From Pirellula sp. (GTDB lineage Bacteria > Planctomycetota > Planctomycetia > Pirellulales > Pirellulaceae): a stretch of 54,390 nt of DNA. The notes beneath the pieces are model-generated. The model had not been told where the DNA came from. It saw only the letters and a list, made by a program, of their open reading frames with translations, and did no database searches. Each line of letters begins with the position of its first letter. The first letter of the stretch is position 1. The translations under genes were made by a program, and so were the position numbers. The DNA is taken from contig JAJTFB010000024.1 in NCBI GenBank assembly GCA_021300015.1, forward strand, positions 1 through 54,390. The letters are read 5' to 3'. Shown here one piece after another: positions 1 to 9,281 of the stretch.

Positions 1-1539
1 CGAACCGGTGCTTGAGGTTCGGATCCGATCCTCAAGCACCAATGAATCGCGGCTCGAGAGCGTGATATTCCCCGATCCACTCTGGATCATCCCGTTGGCC
101 ACGATCGTCCCGTTGGTGTTGGTCTTGAGTAGGACGTTGGACGATTGATTCCCGATGACGAGCGAATCGACCAAGATGGAGCCTTGAAGAGTCTCTACGG
201 CGAGATGACCGTTGGCACGAAGGCCACTTAGGTTGCTATCCAGGTCTGTTATACGGATCGTATCGGTTGAGCGAATTTTCAGAGCGTTGAGCGACTCGGC
301 ATCGATTTGATTTGCGGTGATGGTTAAATCAGCATCTTGGATCGATTTCCAGAGGATACGATTGGCATGGAGATCGAGGCTCGCATCGCTAGCGGTGATC
401 GCATAGGATTCGATGCGTAGATCTCCTGCGATGTCAAGAGAGTCAGGCAAAGCGATCAGACTGTTGGGGGTCATGCTCGCGGGATTGATGACCAGGGCCA
501 GATCGGTGATGCGGTTGGACAGACCACTCAGGTCGGTCGCAGCGATCTTGGAATCAGCAACAATCCATAGTTTATTCGTGTCGACCGACGAGGGGAACTC
601 ATCGGTATGTATCGAGACGGTGCCTTGGGTTGCTTCATAGTTCGATAGCAGAGAGCCTGGGTTGCGGGAAGCGATCTCGAGGGACTGCTGAGTTGTCGTC
701 GCGATGTCGGCTTGAAGGATATCCGAAAGGGAGTTTCCGATAGAACCTGTGTTAGAGACCAGGGAGATACGGTTGGCCCGTATGTCGGTCGAATCCACTC
801 CGGAGTCGGCATCGAGGATATCCCCGCGGGCTACTGCATGAAAGATGTTTGCGTCGATGTCGCTGAGTCGAATGCTACCTTGGTTTGATTGGAACGATGC
901 GGTTTGATCGACCGTCAATTGGTAATCGAGGTTCACCAATATTGTGCCGTTGGGACCCGTTGCTTCGAGCGACAAGTTGTTTGCAAACCGCAGGTTGGTA
1001 TTTACCGGATCGGCGGGTGTGACGGTATTGACGATGGTGATCGAGTCAGATGCGCTCAGCGCAGAGTCTTGGGAGAAGGAAGCTTGGGCCACGAGATCCA
1101 AAGAGATGCTCGCCAGATCGGATGCCAAGATTCGTTCGAGTTGGAACAAGGAGCCTGAGTGGTCTTTCCAAGTAAACGAGCCGATGTTGCCTAGTGGATC
1201 GGCCGTACCATGGACAAAGATGTTCTTCAGATCGGCTTTGATTCCCACGAGGTCCGATCCGGGATCGAATTGGGAATTGCCATCGACATCGAGGAAATAA
1301 TTCGTCGCATCCAACCCGCCGAGGGTTGCCGAAGTATTTCCACCGGGGGTGATGTTGACCGACAGGTTGCCGGTAAGGGCATCGAAAACTCCCTGGACCG
1401 TAAGAACTCTACGGGGTTCGAGTCGTTGGAACCCGGAGGCCAATGCGTGTTGAAAAGCCTTGCGTCGCATCGATCGCAGTTGCCGGTTGACGAACGCCAA
1501 AATCGACTTGGAGGCGAACTTGGAGAAGGTCTTTAGCAT
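1..1539 (-). CDS. LEPR-XLL surface/exported protein, 3' end beyond window
   Basis: An uninterrupted reading frame of 513 codons starts at the ATG at 1539-1537 and runs off the left edge without a stop, so only the N-terminal part is present. The N-terminus is basic (MLKTFSKFASKSILAFVN) and is followed at about residues 38-44 by LEPRRVL. This matches the LEPR-XLL motif found near the start of many very large planctomycete surface proteins. The remainder is rich in Asn, Ser, Thr and Asp, with repeated short strands of the type LTITANQIDAESLNALKIRS, as expected of a secreted beta-helix or adhesin-like protein. No catalytic motif is visible. Its role at the cell surface is inferred from the family. 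The start is well supported by the position of the LEPR motif; the full length is unknown. Confidence 0.8.
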   Translation of the reverse strand, partial: MLKTFSKFASKSILAFVNRQLRSMRRKAFQHALASGFQRLEPRRVLTVQGVFDALTGNLSVNITPGGNTSATLGGLDATNYFLDVDGNSQFDPGSDLVGIKADLKNIFVHGTADPLGNIGSFTWKDHSGSLFQLERILASDLASISLDLVAQASFSQDSALSASDSITIVNTVTPADPVNTNLRFANNLSLEATGPNGTILVNLDYQLTVDQTASFQSNQGSIRLSDIDANIFHAVARGDILDADSGVDSTDIRANRISLVSNTGSIGNSLSDILQADIATTTQQSLEIASRNPGSLLSNYEATQGTVSIHTDEFPSSVDTNKLWIVADSKIAATDLSGLSNRITDLALVINPASMTPNSLIALPDSLDIAGDLRIESYAITASDASLDLHANRILWKSIQDADLTITANQIDAESLNALKIRSTDTIRITDLDSNLSGLRANGHLAVETLQGSILVDSLVIGNQSSNVLLKTNTNGTIVANGMIQSGSGNITLSSRDSLVLEDRIRTSSTGS

Positions 1540-1757
1540 GGCGTGCACCGGACCGTAGGGGTCTAGGACAGTGGGACTTTGGATCAGCGATTAGGCAACA
1601 ACGGCACGAAGTGCCGGCTAAGTATTCTACGAACTTGAGCCAGCTTAGACTGCACCTTTGGTATTCTGAACGGTTTATTCACAAGCGGCGGAATAAACCT
1701 TGGATACCGATGGGCTAAAAAAGTTGCTGTCGGTAGAGAAAATCGATTGCCACGGTT

Positions 1758-1793
1758 GTAGCGGCAGATAAAGCGGCAGATGTAGCGGCAAAG
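1758..1793. repeat. 12-bp tandem repeat, three copies
   Basis: Three consecutive 12-base units share the core GCGGCAGAT or GCGGCAAAG (starts 1758, 1770 and 1782). The repeat is noncoding and a likely replication-slippage product. Confidence 0.75.
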
Positions 1794-1810
1794 AGATGGC
1801 CGCCGACTTT

Positions 1811-1861
1811 TCCAGGCTGTGGGCTTTGCCAGGCCGTGGAATTTGCCAGGCCGTGGAATTT
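1811..1861. repeat. 17-bp tandem repeat, three copies
   Basis: Units start at 1811, 1828 and 1845. The second and third are identical (GCCAGGCCGTGGAATTT) and the first is a diverged copy. The array ends 6 bases before the stop codon of the minus-strand gene at 1868. Confidence 0.8.
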
Positions 1862-1867
1862 GCGAAA

Positions 1868-2722
1868 CTACCGGACCGGTTTTTGGACCGGGGTGCAGTC
1901 ACCTGGCCGGCGGTGTCCAAGTGTGCATTCGCAGGAATATGGAGGATTTTTGAAAAGTTTCACAGGAAGCAGCGTGGCATCGGCGAAGAATTTCCCGCCT
2001 GAGACCAGGGCGTTGGTCGGGCATGAGTAGCCGATTCCGTAGCGTTCGAGGTTGATTTGCTCGAAGTAGAGGGGTTTGTAACAAAATGCTGGCGAAGCCC
2101 ATGAAGCGTGGTTTGCTGGCCAGTGTCTGAAGTACCTGGGGTCGGGCGTATTTTGCAGGTTGTTTAGCTGCACGGATTTAGGCGAAAAACTCTCGATCCG
2201 AGAGCGGCCGTCAGGCGTCGAGGAGAGCGTGTCGGTTTTTTTTAGGATATCCAAGGGCGAAAGGGGCTTTTGCAGGGCGGTAATTCCTTCGGTCTTGACC
2301 GATTTCGCATTGAAATCGCTCCCGGCCTTTTTTCCTTCTTGGGAAGAGTTTTCGATCTGGCTCGGTTCGATGGCCAGCGATTCGGCGAGTTCGACAAGGC
2401 CTTCTGGGGCCTGGGGTAGATCATCGAGCGACGGCAGCGGACTGAACTTGGAAAATCCTTCGGAAGCGTAGATCGCAAAAGACTCTGGGGTACCGGTCAA
2501 ACTCGGAAGCCTTTGAAATCTTGATGGATGGAATTCTGTTGGCGAATCACTCGGCCGAGCGGAGTTTCCAGTGGGACGATTGTCCTTGAGATCGTCGTTT
2601 TCCTTGAAAACCTGGGCTTGTGCGGCAGGAGTAACGATCGATGCGGTCCCGAATACCGCCATCGTGCCGAGCAGTTTGAGTCCCAGGAAGAATTGGATCT
2701 GGCAGTCAGTTTTTTCAGACAT
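1868..2722 (-). CDS. secreted planctomycete protein with conserved Cys-containing C-terminal domain
   Basis: A 284-residue protein. The N-terminus has a hydrophobic stretch at about residues 10-35 (FFLGLKLLGTMAVFGTASIV) ending near TPAAQAQ, consistent with a signal peptide. The middle (about 40-195) is low complexity, rich in Ser, Pro and Asp, and poorly structured. The last 80 residues form the recognisable part: CYKPLYFEQINLERYG, then a stretch ending in LPVKLFKNPPYSCECTLGHRRPG. I associate this block with a family of uncharacterised planctomycete exported proteins that carry an LYFE-x-LERYG signature. No enzymatic motif is seen. It is a single gene on the minus strand, upstream of the LEPR-XLL protein. 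Its function is unknown; an envelope role is inferred from export alone. Confidence 0.75.
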   Translation of the reverse strand: MSEKTDCQIQFFLGLKLLGTMAVFGTASIVTPAAQAQVFKENDDLKDNRPTGNSARPSDSPTEFHPSRFQRLPSLTGTPESFAIYASEGFSKFSPLPSLDDLPQAPEGLVELAESLAIEPSQIENSSQEGKKAGSDFNAKSVKTEGITALQKPLSPLDILKKTDTLSSTPDGRSRIESFSPKSVQLNNLQNTPDPRYFRHWPANHASWASPAFCYKPLYFEQINLERYGIGYSCPTNALVSGGKFFADATLLPVKLFKNPPYSCECTLGHRRPGDCTPVQKPVR

Positions 2723-2983
2723 TATCGCGATCTCCGACCGAGGAGTGCACCTGGGAATAATCGACCGTTGTTGGTATCGGTCGACGGGCTTGGAGGCATT
2801 CTGAGATTTCTAGGGGTTTTTCGAAAGATGCAGGAAATGCGTCGGGTGATGTCCCTTTGGCCAGGAGATGCCGACTAAAGTTCAACAAAAGGGCGACCGA
2901 CATGGAAAAGACGTCTTATTCTTGAGTTAATCCCTGAAAAACTGGACGAAGTCCCGAATTTCTAGCATACTGAAGGCTTAGTC

Positions 2984-4204
2984 GTGTCCATTTTGCAACC
3001 GTATGGTGCCCGCATCGTGAACCAGTTTTCGAGAAATCTCATTCTGTTGGTCACAGATGGCCCCCGAAAAGGGCACCGAGTGGTTATTCCCCCCGGGGAA
3101 TCCCGAGTGGTCGGACGCACGACAGCATCGCATGTTGCTTGCGAGGACGATTACATGTCCTCGAAGCACTTTGAGGTATGCAACCGGATTGAAACCATCT
3201 TTGTCAGAGATCTGAACAGTCGGAACGGGACGAGGATTTTTGACGAAGCAATATCGGAGCGTGCACTGAGTCAAAGCAGCAGGATTACGGCGGGAAAAAG
3301 CGTTTTCGAAGTCGCTTGGGAACAATCCAACGAAGACTGGGGAACGCATGCGGGCTCGTCGATTTCTATCCGCCGAAATTTTTCCAGTTCCGCGTTTCCT
3401 TCGAGTTCCCCGAGCCTACTTTCCGGAGAGGCCGCAAATGGCCAGTCCATCGGTTCGATAGGCTCGACCGGGATGCAAGCCGAAGCGCAAGGACTAGGTG
3501 CAAACCCCTCGGCTCACGGTTCCTTCGATGAGCGTATCGCCGGACTTTGCCTTGAACTCTTCCATGCATCGGTCGTTCTTAAGCAAGCCGTATCGGCTCC
3601 CATTTTTGAACGGCTGTACAATTGGTCTAGGCCTCCGGCGGCGGGCGAATCCTTCCTGAGCGATTTCTACTTGACCAACCTCGATTTTTTCGCTGTCGCT
3701 AGTTTTTCCAAGCTTGGGGCCGCCAATCCAGTGAACCTTCCGTGGTACCCCCTCTTTCCGAACATAGATCCATCAAGCGCGGTAGCTCCGATTGCGATTC
3801 CAAAGCGGGCTTGGCTCGAGGGTTGCCACATGCGTTGGTTTGAGCGTTTGGCGAACGTCGATGGAGTCTCCTTCATCGTTACCGACTCATCGCGTAGCCC
3901 CGAAGTGATCCTGAGTCAACTGAATCGCGGCTTTCGAGATATGCTTCTTCGTAGCACGCGGGAGGAATCTTCAAACGGCAACTCCGAGGACACACCCGAG
4001 GGAATTCTTCCCTGGTATAGTCCCATGGAATTGTTAACAGCCATCGGGACACGATCTGAAGAGTCCCTTGCCAGTTGGATTCCTTCGGTCGTCCAAGGCT
4101 TGGTTTTCCCTATCCGGCCAAGCCGCCTGAGTTTCGCTTTGGTCCGACCCGGTATCCGCACAGCATTGCGGGACAGAGGTTTCCGCTCTGCGTCGGATAC
4201 TTAG
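2984..4204 (+). CDS. FHA-domain protein
   Basis: A 406-residue protein that starts with GTG at 2984; no in-frame ATG lies before the FHA domain. Residues about 20-120 form a forkhead-associated domain. It shows the GESRVVGRTTASHV segment, then SSKHFEV and DLNSRNGTRI, which correspond to the Gly-Arg, Ser-x-x-His and Asn-Gly positions of phosphothreonine-binding FHA domains. A Ser-rich linker (about 125-175) follows. The C-terminal 220 residues are globular but I do not recognise them. FHA domains usually read Thr phosphorylation made by Ser/Thr kinases, and one such kinase is encoded at 13044-15431, but nothing here links the two directly. There is no signal peptide, so it is probably cytoplasmic. 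The 3' end overlaps the convergent TolC-like gene by a few bases. Confidence 0.8.
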   Translation: MSILQPYGARIVNQFSRNLILLVTDGPRKGHRVVIPPGESRVVGRTTASHVACEDDYMSSKHFEVCNRIETIFVRDLNSRNGTRIFDEAISERALSQSSRITAGKSVFEVAWEQSNEDWGTHAGSSISIRRNFSSSAFPSSSPSLLSGEAANGQSIGSIGSTGMQAEAQGLGANPSAHGSFDERIAGLCLELFHASVVLKQAVSAPIFERLYNWSRPPAAGESFLSDFYLTNLDFFAVASFSKLGAANPVNLPWYPLFPNIDPSSAVAPIAIPKRAWLEGCHMRWFERLANVDGVSFIVTDSSRSPEVILSQLNRGFRDMLLRSTREESSNGNSEDTPEGILPWYSPMELLTAIGTRSEESLASWIPSVVQGLVFPIRPSRLSFALVRPGIRTALRDRGFRSASDT

Positions 4205-6183
4205 CGAACCGCATCGATCGCCGATGTCATCGGACCGCTCGCAGGTGCGGCTATGACAGGATCGCGATAGTGAACCGATGCGCTCGCGTCATGACGCTCC
4301 TGGCGTTGAATCCCCTGACTGGCGATAAAGTCCGACGAAGGTGATTCGTTCAGATACACATTGCAGTACGAAAGCAGGGAGCCTCGTTCCAGGTTGACAT
4401 TCCTGACGGCCAATTGGTATTCCACGGCGGATTGGTGATAGCGTACCAGAGCATCTTGCCGCCGACGCTGAGCTTCAAGCAACACGAAGACTTGCTCGAC
4501 ACGCCCTGTTTCTAACCTCTCCTTCAACCCATCGATCTGCTTCTCAACCGCATCGTATCTGTTTCTTTGAATCAACAGGTTTTCATAAGCTCTCTTGGCT
4601 TCATTGATCGCATTGCTTAAGCCGAAGTGAACCGCTCTTTCCTGCTCGATCAGAATCTGGGATTCGCGGGCCAGAGCCAATTGCGTATTGCGGACCGCCG
4701 CATGCCCACGCCGATACCCCACAGGCATCAGGTAATCCAAACCGAGCGACCACTCCTGAAAATCGTTGTCCAGAGGGGTGTTGAACTGCTTGTCAAAGCC
4801 CCGCATTCGGTAAGCTGCGATCGCATCGAGCTGCGGTTTCAGGAAGCTTCGGTTCCCGATCAATTCCAATTCCCGTTGCTTGATCACCCAACGCTGACGA
4901 CGCAATTCCTCCCGATTGACCAGTGCATCGGAAATCGAATCCTCCCAATCGAAATCCAACTTTGCCAGACTCGGTTGGTCCGAAGGGTATACCAAACGTT
5001 GGTCGTTGATCGGCATGCCGATGATCAATCGCAATCGCCGCTCCGAGATTCGAACCCCGCCACTGTTACGAAACGTGCCACCGGTCGATCCGTTGTTCGA
5101 ACGCGTGCCGTCTAAAGGCCGACCGTTGAGCGAATCGACCACGTCGGCCTCAAACCGCCATAACTGCTCGAGCGCCTGCTCGATGTTTACGGAACCTTGC
5201 TCAGCTCGTAACTTGATTCTCTCAACCGTGTCGACTGCTTGATCCCTTGCCTCAGTCTTGGTGTCCAAGTCGCGGTATGCGAAATAAAGATCCCAATACG
5301 CGTTCTCGATTTCGGCGACGAAATCACGAACCGATCTTTCAAAATCCACCAAGCTGATGTCCGTGCGGACCCTGGCCAACAAGACACCGTTGAGTTGACC
5401 AGGGGTAGCACCTGGACCTGCGATGCGATTGAATTCAGAGCCCGCTCCGAGCATCAGCGGTTGACGCACCTGCGCCTCTAAGAACGTGTCCCAGGTGTAA
5501 GCCCCAAAACGGTTCGACTGCTGGTTGTTTCGGTCGAATACTTTGACGTCGCGTAAGGTATACAATCCCCCAGTAGCCGATCGCTTGGAAACTCCGTACT
5601 GCGTCGTGCTCAAGTCCTGGAGAAACAACCCATTGACACCAAAGAAGTTGTTGTTGTAGCCACGATGATTGTTTTCATAAATGCTCGACGCAAAGAGGTT
5701 CGCGTCGAATGCACTCAGGGCCGCCTCCTCACCAATCCTCGGGTCGGTGTACACCACCGCGGGGTCAAGCGTCGAAGCCAAACTCTGAGGTGTTCGCAAA
5801 ACGGTCACCCCCAAGTCCCGCATCAACTTGGAATTCGACACACCCAATGCAATGCAATCCTGCAAAGTCAGGCCCTGCATTTGCTCTGGACTCAAGGTCG
5901 AGATGTCGATGTCCATCGGTCCATACGCCTCCTGATAGTCAGGGGCACAGTCCGAATTGGTCACATCGGATCGAACCAACTGGGACAGAAATTCCGAGCC
6001 GCTCTGTTGACCCGCACCCTGACCAGCGTGAAACTTCTTTGAACTCGAACACCCAGGGGAGATCGCCGCGCAAGCCAAACTGATACCAATGCTCCAGGCG
6101 ACGGCTTGACGACCGCCGCGGGAGAGTCGCTCAACCGCCCGTTCAGACCTGCATCGATTGTCTATCAGCGTCTTGAGTGTCAT
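4201..6183 (-). CDS. TolC-family outer-membrane channel protein
   Basis: A protein of 660 residues when read from the ATG at 6183. The frame can be extended to 6249, but the longer N-terminus has no signal peptide and I prefer the shorter start (MTLKTLIDNR). A hydrophobic segment (AVAWSIGISLACAAISPGCSSS) follows and could be a lipoprotein signal, although the lipobox SPGC is not canonical. The body shows the long alpha-helical repeats of outer-membrane efflux proteins: VDTVERIKLRAEQGSVN, LIGMPINDQRLVYP and ALARESQILIEQERAVHF, with a second half similar to the first. TolC proteins form trimeric outer-membrane and periplasmic tunnels. The gene is divergent from the GAF/HlyD gene at 6414, and the 230 bases between them probably hold both promoters. 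The context suggests it is the exit channel for the adaptors encoded next door. Confidence 0.85.
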   Translation of the reverse strand: MTLKTLIDNRCRSERAVERLSRGGRQAVAWSIGISLACAAISPGCSSSKKFHAGQGAGQQSGSEFLSQLVRSDVTNSDCAPDYQEAYGPMDIDISTLSPEQMQGLTLQDCIALGVSNSKLMRDLGVTVLRTPQSLASTLDPAVVYTDPRIGEEAALSAFDANLFASSIYENNHRGYNNNFFGVNGLFLQDLSTTQYGVSKRSATGGLYTLRDVKVFDRNNQQSNRFGAYTWDTFLEAQVRQPLMLGAGSEFNRIAGPGATPGQLNGVLLARVRTDISLVDFERSVRDFVAEIENAYWDLYFAYRDLDTKTEARDQAVDTVERIKLRAEQGSVNIEQALEQLWRFEADVVDSLNGRPLDGTRSNNGSTGGTFRNSGGVRISERRLRLIIGMPINDQRLVYPSDQPSLAKLDFDWEDSISDALVNREELRRQRWVIKQRELELIGNRSFLKPQLDAIAAYRMRGFDKQFNTPLDNDFQEWSLGLDYLMPVGYRRGHAAVRNTQLALARESQILIEQERAVHFGLSNAINEAKRAYENLLIQRNRYDAVEKQIDGLKERLETGRVEQVFVLLEAQRRRQDALVRYHQSAVEYQLAVRNVNLERGSLLSYCNVYLNESPSSDFIASQGIQRQERHDASASVHYRDPVIAAPASGPMTSAIDAVR

Positions 6184-6413
6184 AATAGCCGGTTTAAATA
6201 GTACATCCGTCAAGCCAGCATCGAGTGTTTCGACCGGAAAAGTCGGCAACCTTCACGCATAGTGCTCCAAACGTCGAAAGTATTGCTGAAAAGACAGTTC
6301 CTCAATGGAATCCCAACCCGAGCCGAGAAATTTGCTAGCATGAAGGCAGAACCTCAAGTCAACCTGCCATCTCCAACCAACGATCGACCGTTTTCGAGCC
6401 ACTGAGCCACTGC

Positions 6414-8303
6414 ATGTCCGACTCGAATCTCGAAACTACCGACTGGGTCCTCGGACAACTCGAAGCCATCGCCCGAAACGCCGATCCACAAAATCAGTTC
6501 TACCCCAGACTCACTCAATCGCTCCTTCCCCTCCTCAATGCCGATTGTGTTTTGCTGGCCATCGAACTGGAGTCAAAACCCCTTGTCCTGTTCTCAAGCG
6601 GGAACTCTCCAGACCCAGTGTCGCTCCAGGCAGCCCTCCAACTTGCCTTTGCCCAACAACCCTCCTCGGGTTTACTCGACCCAAATCCAATCGATCCAAG
6701 ATCGCTACCACCGCATCGAGCGCTCAGCGACCCTTGGATCTCTGTCCGCTTCCCGAAAAACAACCCGAGCAAACCGCTTGCAATCCTAGCACGATTCGCC
6801 AACCTACCCGGCCACGAACAACTCGCCGGCGCAAAGAACCTGCTCGATGCACTGACCGAAATCGCCGAGCTACGCGAAGTCTACGTCGAGAACCATCGCG
6901 CCGTCGGCTTGTGGAAACAGGCGATTGTGCGATCCGAAGATCTAACCAACGCACAGTCCCACCCGCAACTCAATCGCGGAGTGGTTGAAGCCCTCCGCGA
7001 GCTGCTCCAAGCCGACCGCGTCTCGCTTTTTCAGAAAGACCATCAAGCTGCATCGATGATCGCTTGCAGTGGGGCCCCATCGATCGATTCAAACTCGACG
7101 ACCGTCCAAGAACTCGAAAAGTCCGTCCTAGGCCTATTCCTAAACAACGAGCCAAAACTCTGGAATGCAGCCGACCATCAACCCCAAGCGCCCCGCTACC
7201 GCCTGCTCTTGCCCTGGCCATCGAACTCCGATTCACTGACCCATGGTCTGCTCGTCGAATGGTCCGATCCCCAAGCGACCATCGACCGGGTCCAACGCGC
7301 ATCGAACCTCTTGCCGATGATCAACCAAGCTTGGCAAAATCAGCATCGTTGGCTCTGTTTACCCCCCCAAGCACGAGCCCAGGCCATCGGTAAATCCGCT
7401 TCGCAAGTCGCAGCGGGCCGCTTCCCCAAACGACTTGCAGGACTTGCTCTCCTTGCGAGCCTTGTAGGTCTGGCCATGATCCCCTACCCCTTCTACATCC
7501 AATCCCAAGCCTACCTCGAACCGACCACACAGCAATTCATCCACGCGACTGCCGATAGCTTCATCGAGGAATTGCTCGTCGGTGAAGGCCAAAGCGTCCA
7601 GAGCCATCAACCCCTCGTGAGGCTTCGAGCCCCCAACCTCGAATTGCAAATCGAGGAACTCACAGGTCAAATCTTGGCTCTGGTCGAGAAGAAAAATGGG
7701 CTGCGCGTTGCGGTCAACCAACTCTCGGCCAATAGCTCCGATCTTGCAAATCAAACCCGACTCTCAGCCGAACTACGTCTGATCGAGCTCCAGGAAAAAC
7801 ACGCCCAAGAGAAACTGGCCTTCCTGGAAAAACAGCGGCAGGAACTTCTCCTGCAATCTCCCATCAAAGGGACCGTCGTCGGTGGGGACCTTAGCCGAGA
7901 ACTCAGCGATCGGCCCCTGCGGCGCGGAGATGCCTTGTTCCGTGTCGCAGACCTCCAAGGTCCCTGGCATCTGAAACTCCTCGTTGCCGACCGCGACGGT
8001 CGATACGTCCAACAAGCCCTCCTCAACGGCCCCATCGATATCGATTGGGGGCTAGAGAACTCCACAGGGCGTGGACTCAAAGCAAAACTTGTTTCGATGC
8101 GCCCAGAAGTCGACCAAAGACCCAACCAAGGCCCCTGCCGAAGCGCTACCGCATCGATCGAGGAAAGCCAACTCGAACAACCCGCTATCGGCGCAGTCGC
8201 TTACGCTCGAATCCCATGCGGAAAGCAACCCTTGTGGTTCATCTGGAGCAGACCACTGGTCGAATTCCTCCAGAAACGCTTTTGGTTCAACTCAAGCCCC
8301 TAA
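6414..8303 (+). CDS. GAF-like/HlyD membrane-fusion protein
   Basis: A 629-residue protein. The N-terminal 320 residues are cytoplasmic and look like two GAF-type sensor modules (for example FYPRLTQSLLPLLNADCVLL at about 30-49, and VVEALRELLQADRVSLFQ at about 190-207). One membrane segment follows at about 341-360 (LAGLALLASLVGLAMIPYPF). The rest is an HlyD-type adaptor: a first half-lipoyl strand (ADSFIEELLVGEGQSVQSHQ, about 380-399), a coiled-coil stretch (about 405-480), and the second half-lipoyl motif (LLQSPIKGTVVGG). HlyD proteins bridge the inner membrane to TolC channels. Having GAF-like sensors on the cytoplasmic side is unusual and suggests that export is gated by a cytoplasmic signal. 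It is the first gene of a three-gene run (6414-11512). GAF assignment is by pattern only. Confidence 0.75.
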   Translation: MSDSNLETTDWVLGQLEAIARNADPQNQFYPRLTQSLLPLLNADCVLLAIELESKPLVLFSSGNSPDPVSLQAALQLAFAQQPSSGLLDPNPIDPRSLPPHRALSDPWISVRFPKNNPSKPLAILARFANLPGHEQLAGAKNLLDALTEIAELREVYVENHRAVGLWKQAIVRSEDLTNAQSHPQLNRGVVEALRELLQADRVSLFQKDHQAASMIACSGAPSIDSNSTTVQELEKSVLGLFLNNEPKLWNAADHQPQAPRYRLLLPWPSNSDSLTHGLLVEWSDPQATIDRVQRASNLLPMINQAWQNQHRWLCLPPQARAQAIGKSASQVAAGRFPKRLAGLALLASLVGLAMIPYPFYIQSQAYLEPTTQQFIHATADSFIEELLVGEGQSVQSHQPLVRLRAPNLELQIEELTGQILALVEKKNGLRVAVNQLSANSSDLANQTRLSAELRLIELQEKHAQEKLAFLEKQRQELLLQSPIKGTVVGGDLSRELSDRPLRRGDALFRVADLQGPWHLKLLVADRDGRYVQQALLNGPIDIDWGLENSTGRGLKAKLVSMRPEVDQRPNQGPCRSATASIEESQLEQPAIGAVAYARIPCGKQPLWFIWSRPLVEFLQKRFWFNSSP

Positions 8304-8375
8304 CAGCTATTTTCACCTAGCATCCCTTTGCCCCACCACCCAAAAATACCGATCCTTTTAGCTCATTAATCTCCT

Positions 8376-9281
8376 ATGAACCTTCACGGCATCTTACGAC
8401 CCACCGCGATCGCCCTTCTCTGGATGACCACGCTGGGTTTGCCAACCAAGCAATCGCACGGGCAATCCAACACCAACCCCATCCTCATCGACTCGGCAAT
8501 CCTCAAAACCGTCGAAGTCACCTCCGTGGCAGCCCAGGTCCCAGGCATCCTCAAGGAAGTCTCCGTCCGCGAAGGGGATCGCGTCAAACACCAATCCCCT
8601 CTGGCTACAATCCAATCAACCGCCTCCGAACTCCAACTCCAACGCGCCAAAGTCGCCTTGGATGCCGCAGAAAGAAACTTTGCTAGCAACATCGATATCG
8701 ATCTGGCTCGAAAAGGTTTCGAGGTCGCCGAAAATGAGTTCCTCCGGGCCGTCGACGCCAATAAGCGAATCGCGGACGTCTACCCCCAAGCCGAAGTCGA
8801 TCGACTCAAACTCGTCCGTGACCGAGCAAGCTTGGAAATCGATCGCGCTGTGCATCTCAAGGCGATCTCGCAACTCGAGGTCACCAAAAACCAAATCGAA
8901 ATCAAGCAACTCCAGGACATCCTCGACAAACACCAGATTCAAGCTCCCGTCTCGGGCATGGTCGTTGCTATGGAAAAACGTATCGGTGAATGGGTCGAAC
9001 CTGGCACCATCGTCATCCGCTTGGTCGAAATCGACCGATTGCGAATCGAAGGTTTTTTGCAGGCCGAACAGGCCGACCCGAAGTGGTTAGGTGCCGAAGC
9101 TCAAGTCGAACTGCAACTCTCTGGAAGTCGATTCGTCACCACCGCCAAGTTGGTCTTCATCAGCCCAGAAGTCAACCCAGTGAACTCCCAAGTCCGTGTC
9201 CACCTAGACGTAGATAACCGTGACGGGAAACTTCGACCGGGCCTGAAACCCAAAGTCTCGATCCCGACGACAACCCCATGA
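8376..9281 (+). CDS. periplasmic HlyD-type adaptor subunit
   Basis: A 301-residue protein with a signal-peptide-like N-terminus (ATAIALL-type hydrophobic core, ending near QSHGQS at about residue 31). It has the standard adaptor order. First comes a half-lipoyl segment (VAAQVPGILKEVSVREGDRV, about 51-70). A helical hairpin follows (about 85-185), then the second half-lipoyl motif (HQIQAPVSGMVVAMEKRIGE, about 188-207) and a beta-barrel domain ending in LRPGLKPKVSIP. It lies 72 bases after the GAF/HlyD gene. Its last four bases (ATGA) overlap the start of the next gene, so translation of the two is probably coupled. It is a likely partner of the TolC-like protein at 4201-6183. It would act in the periplasm; the cargo is unknown. 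Confidence 0.85.
   Translation: MNLHGILRPTAIALLWMTTLGLPTKQSHGQSNTNPILIDSAILKTVEVTSVAAQVPGILKEVSVREGDRVKHQSPLATIQSTASELQLQRAKVALDAAERNFASNIDIDLARKGFEVAENEFLRAVDANKRIADVYPQAEVDRLKLVRDRASLEIDRAVHLKAISQLEVTKNQIEIKQLQDILDKHQIQAPVSGMVVAMEKRIGEWVEPGTIVIRLVEIDRLRIEGFLQAEQADPKWLGAEAQVELQLSGSRFVTTAKLVFISPEVNPVNSQVRVHLDVDNRDGKLRPGLKPKVSIPTTTP

Larger units (their letters stand above)
1540..1867. other. intergenic region carrying two short tandem repeats
   Basis: No convincing gene is seen here. The stretch lies downstream of the secreted protein at 1868-2722 (minus) and upstream of the LEPR-XLL gene (minus), so it should hold that gene's promoter. I could not assign promoter boxes. Its notable contents are two tandem repeats, listed separately. 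Short open frames crossing it are not supported by any recognisable protein. Confidence 0.6.

Noticed and set aside
1410-1450. tRNA-like T-loop (GGTTCGAGTC)
   Set aside because: It lies inside the LEPR-XLL coding frame, and no acceptor stem or anticodon arm could be drawn around it.
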